Shown: one piece after another, positions 1-6,869 of the stretch
How positions within the stretch are numbered: the stretch's first letter is position 1
Layout: every line of letters begins with the position of its first letter
Assembly: GCA_913053815.1 (NCBI GenBank)
Contig: CAJXGK010000028.1
Coordinates: 1 to 11,842 of the forward strand
DNA from: an uncultured Rhodanobacteraceae bacterium
GTDB taxonomy: Bacteria; Pseudomonadota; Gammaproteobacteria; Xanthomonadales; Rhodanobacteraceae
Reading direction: 5' to 3'
Length of the DNA: 11,842 nt
Made by a program: the position numbers and the translations under genes
Notes under the pieces: model-generated
The model's input: only the letters and a program-made list of their open reading frames with translations
Database searches by the model: none
Told to the model about the DNA's origin: nothing

Positions 1-2849
1 GCCTTGGATCCGTCTTCAATATTGTTTAGAAGCTCGTCGTAACGATTCAGAATGCCGAGCAACTGCTCGTTGCCGGCGAGGGACTGGAGATCCAGAAGAT
101 GGCGAGTGTCCGGGCGTTCAGGCCGTGGCGCTTCGCCGCCGGCGCCGCGCGTAAGTTCGCCCAGACGAGTCAGAAACTCTCCGGCGGCCACGGCCTCTTC
201 GTTCGGTTTGCAGGCGACATTCGCCGTCTGGAAGAGCTTGCGCAGCTTCAGGCGCTGACGGGTGTCGATGGTTGCGCTTTCGACCCGAAAGTCGGCGCTC
301 GATACCTTGGTTTGGTCAAGCTGACCGGGCTTGAGCGGTGTGCCGTTGACCGTCGCCCGCAGATGCCCGGTCCCCAACAGGCTGATAAGCGCAGCATCAA
401 CCGCATCACGCGACCAGCCGTAGGGCGGTGCCGAGAAGTGGGCACGCACGTCCTTACCCTTCTTTCCGGAACCGATGAAAGACAGCACCGCGGAGCAAAC
501 CGGGTGGTCCCCCGCCTTTCCGCTGTAATCCAGTGCTTCCAGGGGATGCTCGGCGCCTTTCCGGGCACGCTCGATCACCTTCGGCCAACGGTGGTCATCT
601 GCATCCTTGAAGTCGTAAAAGAGCCGATCCAGAGAAGCGTTGGCGGCCTCCTTGACTTTGTCCAGCGCCGATGCCTCCAGCCGTTCACTACCGCCACCCT
701 GATATACCTTCGCGCCGTCGACGATTTCGGAAACCAGACTCCGCAGGCTGTTGGCCGCCTCGGTTAGTCGGGTCTCCATACCCTGACGCGCCTCGATGCC
801 TTCGGGGGTCGAAGGCACACCTTTGTAGTCGAGCGACTCTTTCGCCGCACTCTGGGCTGCGATAACCCGCGCTAGTGCGTCGGCACGGGATTTTGGCAAA
901 AAGACATGGATGACTGAACTATCCGAGCCCGCGGCTCGAGCATCGGCGATGACATTTCTCTCGTCCGCACCCCAGCCGTCGCGGATCCAGACAGGTATCT
1001 CGTGGGCGGTGCCCTGCGGCGGTTCGGCACCGAAGTGCAGTGCAAGCTTCCGGGGCTCTTTGCACTTGCCATGCAGCAGTTTCATGGAACCGATAGCGTC
1101 CTGGACCGCGGAACCCAGGAGCTGGGCCCGCTTGCTGCTCATCCGGGCAGGATCGTTGACGAGCTTCGTTTGCCGGTTACGGAACTCGGCCTCCCACTCA
1201 CTGCTCTCCCGCGTCTGCAGACTGTACTCGTCGTCGAGCTTCATCAGCGTGCCGGCAGCGACCAGCTCCTCCAATAGCTTTGGTATTTGACCGCGCAATG
1301 CAGGCCCATCTTTCACCAAATCCTCCACCAGCAGATCGGCCAACGCGCCGGCCGCCGCACGAAGACCGATATCGACACCGGCTTCTCGCGGCAGCTTGCG
1401 GATCAGGAACACAAGGGCACAAAGGCGCGATTTGAGACGCCCATCGGACGTGCCGTTATCCTGCCCCAGGATGCTCTCATTGGCTTCACGGAGCAGTACC
1501 CCGGACTGCAGCAAGTTGGCGGAAATCTCCTCGAACAGGAAGTCCGCCGGCACGACCGACCCGACCGGCTGCCCGGCGGTGCGACGGATGGCGTCGTAGA
1601 CGATGCGTAGCTGCGTGCGCAGCTGGCCCGCGGTGCCCGCGCGGTCAACGGCGCGCAGAATGTGCTCCCAGAAGCGCCGGCGAACCGGCAACAACGGATA
1701 GTCTTCGATCAAAATCGATTTGTCCTCGTGACGGGGCCCGATCTTGGTACCCCGCAGATGGCGGTCAAGTTCCCCGGCATTAGCTTCTAACGCCGATTTG
1801 ACATCATTGACGCGATCGGGACGCTTCGCCAACACGACTCTCCGTATGACCGTTTCGACATCGGTATCGGAAAGCTCGACATTAACCGTGAAGCGACCCT
1901 GGAGACGTTGCAGCGCCGGTGTACCGGAAAGCGCCGTTTGACCCGTGCCGAGGAAAAGCAAACGATCACCGAACCGTTTGCTACATGCTTCAACAACCTC
2001 CTGTACCACGTAAGAACGGCCGGTATCCTCTCCGATGTACTGCTGCACCTCGTCGAGGATGATGACGGTACACGGCGTATCGCCATTAGGCGCCAAGGTG
2101 TCCTGTAGCGCATTGACGAACTCGTCGGTGGTGATGTCTTTGGGTTTGGGAAACTGGGCACGCAATGCGGCCTTGGCCTCCTTCTCGTTGGCAGCAAAGT
2201 TCGAGTCCACCAAGAGCAGCGCCTTGGCGATCAGCGGGCTGACGTACAGGTCATTCAGCTCGCGGCGGAAGTCTCGCCCTTGGGCCTCGACTGCGGCACA
2301 CACCGGGTCGTAAAGGTCATTTTTTTTGAGCCAGAGACAAAAACGGGCCTGCGGAAAACTTTCAGGAAGTTCTGCAGACTTGAAGGCGATACCAAGGAGT
2401 GCAAACCGGACGCTATCGCCGGCACCGGCGCCGAGTGTTTCCGCCGCGGCATGCAACCCATGCCCGCGTTTACCGAGGGTGGAGATCTCTTGCAGCAGGT
2501 CCCGTACGTCGTTCGGCAACCTCGCTAGGCCCCGGGCACTGGCACCATCCTCAGGAAAGGTGTAGTCCGTCCACAGGAATCGCAGCATCTTCGCTAGGTG
2601 GGATTTACCACTTCCAAAAAAACCGCTGACCCACGCCGCCGGCTGCTCGGGTTGACCCTGACTGCTGACGTAAGAATCGAGGATGCGCACGAGGCCGCGT
2701 CGGTACTCACCTTCGCATACAAAGTGTTCGATCTCAAAACGCAGCGTGCGGCGCTCATCAATAGTCAGAGCATCGGTCATGGTGGCAACACCATTGTTCA
2801 GCAAGGTGATCTTGCTAGGGTCTCTCTGATAGATATCCCGGTTTTTCAT
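1..2849 (-). CDS. brxC: BREX P-loop ATPase BrxC (C-terminus beyond window)
   Basis: BrxC is the large ATPase-like protein of BREX phage-defence systems, which combine methylation of self DNA with a block on phage replication; its mechanism is still poorly defined. Reading the minus strand from ATG at 2849 gives one open frame of 949 codons with no stop, running off the left edge; family members are usually 1100-1250 residues, so roughly 150-300 are missing. The N-terminus (MKNRDIYQRDPSK) and the HFVCEGEYRRGL and PEQPAAWVSGFFGSGKSH stretches are BrxC hallmarks. Walker A is GFFGSGKS at residues 76-83, Walker B is TVIILDE at 261-267, and FLGTGQTAL near 299-307 resembles an AAA+ sensor. A GAGGAG Shine-Dalgarno lies about 8 nt before the ATG, and the ATG overlaps the brxB stop as ATGA. 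Two homopolymer runs lie in the coding strand (8 A at 2327-2320, 7 T at 2622-2616), the second inside Walker A. The frame is intact across both. Confidence 0.95.
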   Translation of the reverse strand, partial: MKNRDIYQRDPSKITLLNNGVATMTDALTIDERRTLRFEIEHFVCEGEYRRGLVRILDSYVSSQGQPEQPAAWVSGFFGSGKSHLAKMLRFLWTDYTFPEDGASARGLARLPNDVRDLLQEISTLGKRGHGLHAAAETLGAGAGDSVRFALLGIAFKSAELPESFPQARFCLWLKKNDLYDPVCAAVEAQGRDFRRELNDLYVSPLIAKALLLVDSNFAANEKEAKAALRAQFPKPKDITTDEFVNALQDTLAPNGDTPCTVIILDEVQQYIGEDTGRSYVVQEVVEACSKRFGDRLLFLGTGQTALSGTPALQRLQGRFTVNVELSDTDVETVIRRVVLAKRPDRVNDVKSALEANAGELDRHLRGTKIGPRHEDKSILIEDYPLLPVRRRFWEHILRAVDRAGTAGQLRTQLRIVYDAIRRTAGQPVGSVVPADFLFEEISANLLQSGVLLREANESILGQDNGTSDGRLKSRLCALVFLIRKLPREAGVDIGLRAAAGALADLLVEDLVKDGPALRGQIPKLLEELVAAGTLMKLDDEYSLQTRESSEWEAEFRNRQTKLVNDPARMSSKRAQLLGSAVQDAIGSMKLLHGKCKEPRKLALHFGAEPPQGTAHEIPVWIRDGWGADERNVIADARAAGSDSSVIHVFLPKSRADALARVIAAQSAAKESLDYKGVPSTPEGIEARQGMETRLTEAANSLRSLVSEIVDGAKVYQGGGSERLEASALDKVKEAANASLDRLFYDFKDADDHRWPKVIERARKGAEHPLEALDYSGKAGDHPVCSAVLSFIGSGKKGKDVRAHFSAPPYGWSRDAVDAALISLLGTGHLRATVNGTPLKPGQLDQTKVSSADFRVESATIDTRQRLKLRKLFQTANVACKPNEEAVAAGEFLTRLGELTRGAGGEAPRPERPDTRHLLDLQSLAGNEQLLGILNRYDELLNNIEDGSK

Positions 2850-3415
2850 GCCTCGTACACTCCTCGGTCTTCCTGCAAGGTGATCGGGACCGCGAGGTAG
2901 TTCCATCCGTCTCGCGCATCCAACAGCCGATAGTTGCTGTTCTCGTATTCACCAGGAAAAAATACCACTACGCGGCCCCTGATATCCTGCTCAATTGCCT
3001 TGATTAACTCTGATACCCGGACAAATCCGAACAGGGAAGCGATGCCATAGATGCCAACGACTGAGTTGTCATTTGCTTCCGGAGCCGTCAATACTCCTCT
3101 AACACAACCGGCCACATGCTCCAGAAAATCATCCTCCAGTTTGATTTCAAGATCTTCCGGCGATTCAAAATAGCTGTCTCGATACTCCGTATCCGCCATC
3201 CATCGTGCAAACACGCTTGTCAAATCGCATTCGAGCCAGCCATGTCCTCTTTCCTCGGTCGCCAGCACAAACAGATCCTTGCGTGCGCGAAGTCGTCGCT
3301 CATCCGCTTTGTCATAGACGATGAATATGGCGCGCTCGGCACCGGCCAGATCCTGCTGCCACGGAAGCGCGATGTAATTCTTGTAGCGCTCAGCCAATCT
3401 GTCGATGCGTCCCAT
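2846..3415 (-). CDS. brxB: BREX protein BrxB (DUF1788 family)
   Basis: This 189-residue protein matches BrxB, a small conserved BREX core protein (DUF1788) without an assigned enzymatic activity. Recognisable family stretches are the N-terminus MGRIDRL with IALPWQQDLAGAERAIF, the VYDKADERRLRAR block at about 33-45, RWMADTEYRDSYFESPEDL at 71-89, and the strongly conserved C-terminal region FFPGEYENSNYRLLDARDGWNYLAVPI at about 152-178. There is no signal peptide or membrane segment, so it should be cytoplasmic. Length is normal for the family. The ATG at 3415 is supported by GGGAG about 7 nt upstream and by the family N-terminus. It starts 26 bp inside the preceding gene and ends in an ATGA overlap with brxC, so the three proteins are probably made in a coupled way from one mRNA. 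Confidence 0.93.
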   Translation of the reverse strand: MGRIDRLAERYKNYIALPWQQDLAGAERAIFIVYDKADERRLRARKDLFVLATEERGHGWLECDLTSVFARWMADTEYRDSYFESPEDLEIKLEDDFLEHVAGCVRGVLTAPEANDNSVVGIYGIASLFGFVRVSELIKAIEQDIRGRVVVFFPGEYENSNYRLLDARDGWNYLAVPITLQEDRGVYEA

Positions 3416-4211
3416 GGTTCAACTCCCGTTCTTTTTCTGTGAGTAACGCCGGAAATGACACATCGATGATCGTGCCAGATTGTTTAATATTAAGTAGCCC
3501 AAGCCGCTTGGCATCAACAGCGGAATCAATGAGTTCATGGGGACTTGCATCCAGGATCACGGCCCAAGGTGTATCGAACAGCAGACGACCCCGCCGCCCA
3601 ACAGCAAAACCGAGCAGCAATGCGTAGGTAGTTACTGCCGGTGTCGTCTCAATGCATTGCCTAATCTTTCGGCTCCTTCCCCTCAGGTGACCGGACTGAG
3701 TCCATGATGACGAAGCGTTGCGTAGCACCTTATCGAGTGTCGCTTCGTTCAAGCGCCCCCCGACTGCATTGGAGAGGGCGTCCTTCATGGATTGTCGCGC
3801 AAACTCGTGGCCAAACGGTGTACTAACAACGGCTCGCGCGGTGGCCCGTAAGAGTGGGTCGCGAGCAAGGGCCAGCAGGAGCGCAAGAAGCGGTCGACTC
3901 ATTTCGTGCCGACCCCAAAAATCTCTCAGGACCTGAAACAGGACAACACGAGTATCGAGACTATACAGCTCGATCAGACGCTGGAGCGAGAGTTTACGGG
4001 TTGCTGCTGTCCTCTTTCCCAAGCAATTCTCTTCCATGACAGCCTTCGCATAGTCCTTGCGAGAAGCCTCTCCCGGAACTGCACCCAGTAGATGCGACAG
4101 CTCGTCAAACATGATGGTACGACTGGTGTGGGTACCCCGCTCACCCGAACGGAAACCCCACAGCGTTGCTTGGCTAGGTTGAAGGTCAGCAATCCCGACA
4201 TCAAAATTCAT
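3390..4211 (-). CDS. BREX-associated protein in brxA position (probable BrxA family)
   Basis: This is the first gene of the BREX operon, about 273 residues from the chosen ATG. I recognise the sequence type as a conserved BREX companion (SQATLWGFRSGERGTHTSRT near the N-terminus, ENCLGKRTAATRKLSLQRL, ARDPLLRATA, then LNEATLDKVLRNASSSWTQSG). The central part resembles canonical BrxA (DUF1819, a NusB-like DNA-binding fold): an ENxLxxRTxxTxK motif, helical middle, then a LDK..RNA..SWTQSG segment and a GLL turn. It is longer than the roughly 200 residues of enterobacterial BrxA, so membership is probable, not proven. No membrane segment or signal peptide is visible. The start is uncertain: ATGs at 4265, 4229 and 4211 are all in frame and none has a good Shine-Dalgarno. 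I chose 4211 because MNFDVGI leads straight into the conserved region. The 3' end overlaps brxB by 26 bp. Confidence 0.7.
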   Translation of the reverse strand: MNFDVGIADLQPSQATLWGFRSGERGTHTSRTIMFDELSHLLGAVPGEASRKDYAKAVMEENCLGKRTAATRKLSLQRLIELYSLDTRVVLFQVLRDFWGRHEMSRPLLALLLALARDPLLRATARAVVSTPFGHEFARQSMKDALSNAVGGRLNEATLDKVLRNASSSWTQSGHLRGRSRKIRQCIETTPAVTTYALLLGFAVGRRGRLLFDTPWAVILDASPHELIDSAVDAKRLGLLNIKQSGTIIDVSFPALLTEKERELNHGTHRQIG

Positions 4212-4263
4212 GTCACAAAATACGCCCATGACGCACCACTTTAGAGTACTTGAGATAAATATC

Positions 4264-4291
4264 ATTATTCGCCGGCAAATTAGCCGGCGAA
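4264..4291 (-). promoter_or_regulatory. Candidate BREX operon promoter embedded in the palindrome
   Basis: On the minus strand TTCGCC (4291-4286) and AATAAT (4269-4264) are 16 bp apart. The -10 matches the sigma-70 consensus at 5 of 6 positions and the -35 at 3 of 6. Both hexamers fall inside the inverted-repeat arms, so a protein bound there would exclude polymerase. A start site near 4257 would give a leader of about 45 nt before the ATG at 4211. A second weaker pair, TTGGAG (4346-4341) and AATAAT (4324-4319), also spaced 16, lies upstream. This was read by eye and is weak evidence on its own. Confidence 0.3.
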
Positions 4292-4295
4292 TAAT
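4264..4295. promoter_or_regulatory. Perfect 13-bp inverted repeat, candidate BREX operator
   Basis: Arms ATTATTCGCCGGC (4264-4276) and GCCGGCGAATAAT (4283-4295) are exact reverse complements around a 6-bp AAATTA spacer. The palindrome is 53 bp upstream of the chosen brxA-position start. Neither side has a T-run, so a terminator is unlikely. The size and symmetry suit a dimeric repressor. BREX loci are known in other bacteria to be controlled by WYL-domain BrxR proteins that bind inverted repeats upstream of the first gene, but no such regulator gene is in this window. The function is inferred. Confidence 0.6.
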
Positions 4296-4360
4296 TAAAA
4301 TCCGGAGGTATGGATTCGATTATTCGTACATAGCCAAGCGCTCCAAGGCAATTCAGGAAT

Positions 4361-4385
4361 GTTCCCCTTCTTCTTATAGGGGAAC
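4361..4385 (+). repeat. Hairpin over the transposase ribosome-binding site
   Basis: GTTCCCCT (4361-4368) and AGGGGAAC (4378-4385) pair perfectly around a 9-nt loop. The right arm contains AGGGG (4378-4382), which would be the Shine-Dalgarno for the GTG at 4388. In RNA entering from upstream the site would be base-paired. Such hairpins are known in some insertion sequences, where they stop read-through transcription from switching on the transposase. That role here is inference. Confidence 0.5.
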
Positions 4386-4387
4386 TT

Positions 4388-4546
4388 GTGACGGAGGAAC
4401 ACATTACGGTGAGTCGCAAAGAAGTGGATCGGCTGAGGGTAATCCGAGCGGTGGTAGAGCAGCACTTAGGCCAAGGCACGGCGGTACGCCAGTTAGGGCA
4501 GAGCGCTCGTCATATCAAGCGCCTGGTGCGATGCTACCGGGATCAG
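4388..4546 (+). pseudogene. ISNCY-like transposase remnant (N-terminal fragment)
   Basis: From GTG at 4388, about 53 residues read as the start of an ISNCY-type transposase: MTEEHITVSRKEVDRLRVIRAV, then a helix-turn-helix with QLGQSARHIKRLVRCYRDQ. Intact relatives have the same opening followed by an acidic-triad catalytic domain of 300-400 residues. Here the similarity stops at about 4546 and the frame continues into unrelated, low-quality sequence to a stop at 4693, inside the relA coding region. The element is therefore truncated and cannot encode an active transposase. No right-hand end of the element is visible. It lies between the BREX operon and relA, so it probably marks the island edge. 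Family assignment rests on recognising the N-terminal pattern only. Confidence 0.7.
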
Positions 4547-4671
4547 AGCACCCAGATCCGATGTCACGGCACCACGGGCGGTGATCCAACAACACAATTC
4601 CATGGGAGAAGCGCAGCGCGGTTCTGGCCTTGGTACGGCGACCACGGGCGATCGCGCGTTACACTTCTCCT
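4547..4671. other. Gene-free junction with near-perfect direct repeat
   Basis: I see no gene here. ACGGCACCACGGGCG (4566-4580) recurs as ACGGCGACCACGGGCG (4635-4650), identical except for one inserted G, with starts 69 bp apart. This could be a rearrangement scar at the edge of the island or chance. The relA promoter should lie here or further upstream, but I find no convincing -35/-10 pair and no good Shine-Dalgarno just before relA. Confidence 0.4.
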
Positions 4672-6798
4672 ATGGCAGCGGACAGTAAATTAAGTACGAA
4701 TCTGCGGCAGTGGGTCGACGCCCATCCGGAGACGGAGGAACCGCTGCGCTCGGCGCTCGACAAGGCGTTGCCAAAATTAAACGATGACGAGGTGTTGGTT
4801 GACACCTTGGTGTTGCTGGAATCTCTGCAATGCGACGCTGAAACGCTTGCCGCGACGGTGTGGTTCGCATTGCTGCAAACCGATACGCCTACCGACGTTG
4901 GCAAGGTTGCTCAGAACCCCGGTGTGCGCCGCCTAATCGAGGGCCAGCAGGCGGCGGAAAAGGTCTGGGTGCTGCACGACCAGCAGCGCGTCGGTGACAG
5001 TGCCGAAGGACTACGACGCCTGTTATTGGCAATCATTCGTGATTTGCGGGTGGTCTTTATCCTGCTGGCGCGACAGCTTGCACGGCTGCGCGCTGCGGTC
5101 CCGGCAGATGATATGACCCGCCGTAGCCTGGCCGCGTTGACGGCAGACCTACACGTACCGCTGGCCAATCGCCTGGGTATCTGGCAACTGAAATGGGAAC
5201 TGGAAGACCTAGTTTTTCGTTTTTTGGAGCCGCAGGCCTACCAGCGCATCGCCGCCCTGCTCGATGAGCGCCGCAGCAATCGGGAGATATGGATACGTGA
5301 TACCCGGGCCCATCTGGTTAGGACCCTCGATAAAGCCGGTATCAAAGCTGAAGTGGCGGGTCGGCCCAAGCACATCTATTCCATCTGGAAAAAGATGCAG
5401 CGTAAGCAGGTGGATTTTTCGGAGCTGTACGACATTCGCGCCTTGCGGGTGCTTACCGATAATGTAGCCGACTGTTATGCAGTACTCGGTATCGTGCATC
5501 AGCTCTGGGCACCGGTTCCCAGCGAGTTTGACGACTACATCGCCCGTCCCAAACCCAATGGCTACCGCTCCCTGCATACGGCGGTGCTTGGCCCGGAGGG
5601 ACGCACCCTAGAAGTACAGATTCGGAGCCACGAGATGCACCGTCAATCCGAACTCGGCGTCGCCGCGCACTGGCGCTACAAGGAAGGCGCTCGGCTGGGA
5701 CGGGGCTTTGAGGACAAGATCACCTGGATGCGGAAACTGCTGGAAATCCGCCATGAAGGTGAAGACGACCAAGCGTTACTCGCTGACTTTCGCAGTGACT
5801 TGCTTGAGGATCGGGTCTATCTGCTGACCCCGCACGGGGAGGTACTGGATCTGCCGCAGAATGCCACGGTGCTGGATTTTGCCTACCATGTCCATACCGA
5901 GGTCGGTCATCGCTGCCGTGGGGCCAAGGTCAATGGTCGTATCGTGCCTTTGTCACACGTCCCGCAAAGCGGTGACCGCATCGAAATTCTAACCAGCAAG
6001 ATCTCTCAGCCCAGTCGTGACTGGCTGGCCCCGCATCAGGCGTATCTGACTACGGGGCGGGCGCGGGGCAAAGTACGGGCCTGGTTTCGACGGATCCAGC
6101 TGCAGGACAATCTGGATGCCGGTCGCAATCTTCTGGACCGGGAACTCAAGCGTCTCGGGGTGGAATCCGATACCGCCGCCGAACTACCGACCAAACTCAA
6201 TCTACGCAACATGGATGACGTGTACCAGGCCCTGGCACTAGGTGAAATTGGCTCAGGACAGATTGGCCGGGCCTTGCAGGCACCCCCTTCAGCTGAGCCG
6301 ACAGCTCTTCCCCCTACAAGCCTCCGCTCTGTACCCCATAAGGCCGGTGAGTTGGTTATCGAAGGGGTCGGTAATCTGTTGCTCAGCCTGGCCCGCTGCT
6401 GCCAGCCCTTACCGGGTGACCCGGTACGCGGCTATGTCACCCGCGGCCGCGGCGTATCGGTGCATCGGGCCGATTGCAGAAGCATGGCCCGACTGGCCCA
6501 GCGCGATCCGGATCGGGTGATCTCGGTCAACTGGGGACAGGCCAGCGCCCGCGCCTACGAGGCCGATATCACCCTGCGAGCCTACGAGCGCAAGGAACTG
6601 CTGAAAGATGTGACCAGTGTGCTGACCCAGTCCGGCGCGCAAATCATCGCCTCCCAGTCGCACCGCCTTCCAGACCGTGGTGAGGTAGATATGCGCTATA
6701 CCCTGAGAGTGCGCGATTTCGCCCAACTCGCCCAATTGCTGGCCAAACTGGTGGCTTTGCCTAATGTTCTTGATGCCCGTCGGCTAGCCCGCCCCTGA
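4672..6798 (+). CDS. relA: GTP pyrophosphokinase RelA (ppGpp synthetase I)
   Basis: RelA makes (p)ppGpp from ATP and GTP/GDP on ribosomes stalled by uncharged tRNA, triggering the stringent response. From ATG at 4672 it is 708 residues. Residues 1-200 are a decayed hydrolase domain: the metal-binding His-Asp pair is replaced (WFALLQTD near 64-71). The synthetase domain (about 215-340) has RPKHIYSIWKKMQRK, catalytic Asp254 in YDIRALRV, Glu314 in LEVQIRSHEMH, and EFDDY at 285-289, the EXDD signature of synthetase-only RelA as opposed to the RXKD of bifunctional SpoT/Rel. A TGS domain follows at about 380-441, then the helical region, a zinc-finger-like segment (ARCCQPLPGD at 574-583, HRADC at 598-602) and a C-terminal ACT domain (about 630-705). 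A separate SpoT is therefore expected elsewhere. The start is uncertain: a TTG at 4630 adds 14 residues, and neither has a clear ribosome site. Its upstream neighbour is the BREX/IS junction. Confidence 0.95.
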   Translation: MAADSKLSTNLRQWVDAHPETEEPLRSALDKALPKLNDDEVLVDTLVLLESLQCDAETLAATVWFALLQTDTPTDVGKVAQNPGVRRLIEGQQAAEKVWVLHDQQRVGDSAEGLRRLLLAIIRDLRVVFILLARQLARLRAAVPADDMTRRSLAALTADLHVPLANRLGIWQLKWELEDLVFRFLEPQAYQRIAALLDERRSNREIWIRDTRAHLVRTLDKAGIKAEVAGRPKHIYSIWKKMQRKQVDFSELYDIRALRVLTDNVADCYAVLGIVHQLWAPVPSEFDDYIARPKPNGYRSLHTAVLGPEGRTLEVQIRSHEMHRQSELGVAAHWRYKEGARLGRGFEDKITWMRKLLEIRHEGEDDQALLADFRSDLLEDRVYLLTPHGEVLDLPQNATVLDFAYHVHTEVGHRCRGAKVNGRIVPLSHVPQSGDRIEILTSKISQPSRDWLAPHQAYLTTGRARGKVRAWFRRIQLQDNLDAGRNLLDRELKRLGVESDTAAELPTKLNLRNMDDVYQALALGEIGSGQIGRALQAPPSAEPTALPPTSLRSVPHKAGELVIEGVGNLLLSLARCCQPLPGDPVRGYVTRGRGVSVHRADCRSMARLAQRDPDRVISVNWGQASARAYEADITLRAYERKELLKDVTSVLTQSGAQIIASQSHRLPDRGEVDMRYTLRVRDFAQLAQLLAKLVALPNVLDARRLARP

Positions 6799-6869
6799 AC
6801 CGCTCCACCTCAGACTGTCTTACCCATCCCGGCCAGTGCTAGAGTTTGTGCGGTATCCCAGGTCAAGCT

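Noticed and set aside
99..767. 222-codon plus-strand frame and several other plus-strand frames across 52-2900
   Set aside because: They lie opposite the continuous brxC frame, have unlikely composition and no ribosome sites; they are antisense shadows of a GC-rich gene.
1787..2197. 136-codon minus-strand frame
   Set aside because: It is in a different frame from brxC, which reads through the same bases with recognisable Walker B and downstream motifs.
4264..4295. Reading the 13-bp inverted repeat as a factor-independent terminator
   Set aside because: No T-run follows the stem on either strand, and it lies upstream of the operon and not after a gene.
4213..4479. 88-codon minus-strand frame upstream of the BREX operon that might have been a small regulator
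   Set aside because: Ser/Arg/Thr-rich residues without a domain pattern; it runs antisense to the transposase remnant and through the palindrome, so it is not a credible BrxR.
5209..5577. 122-codon minus-strand frame inside relA
   Set aside because: Antisense to the conserved RelA synthetase domain, whose codons explain the sequence.
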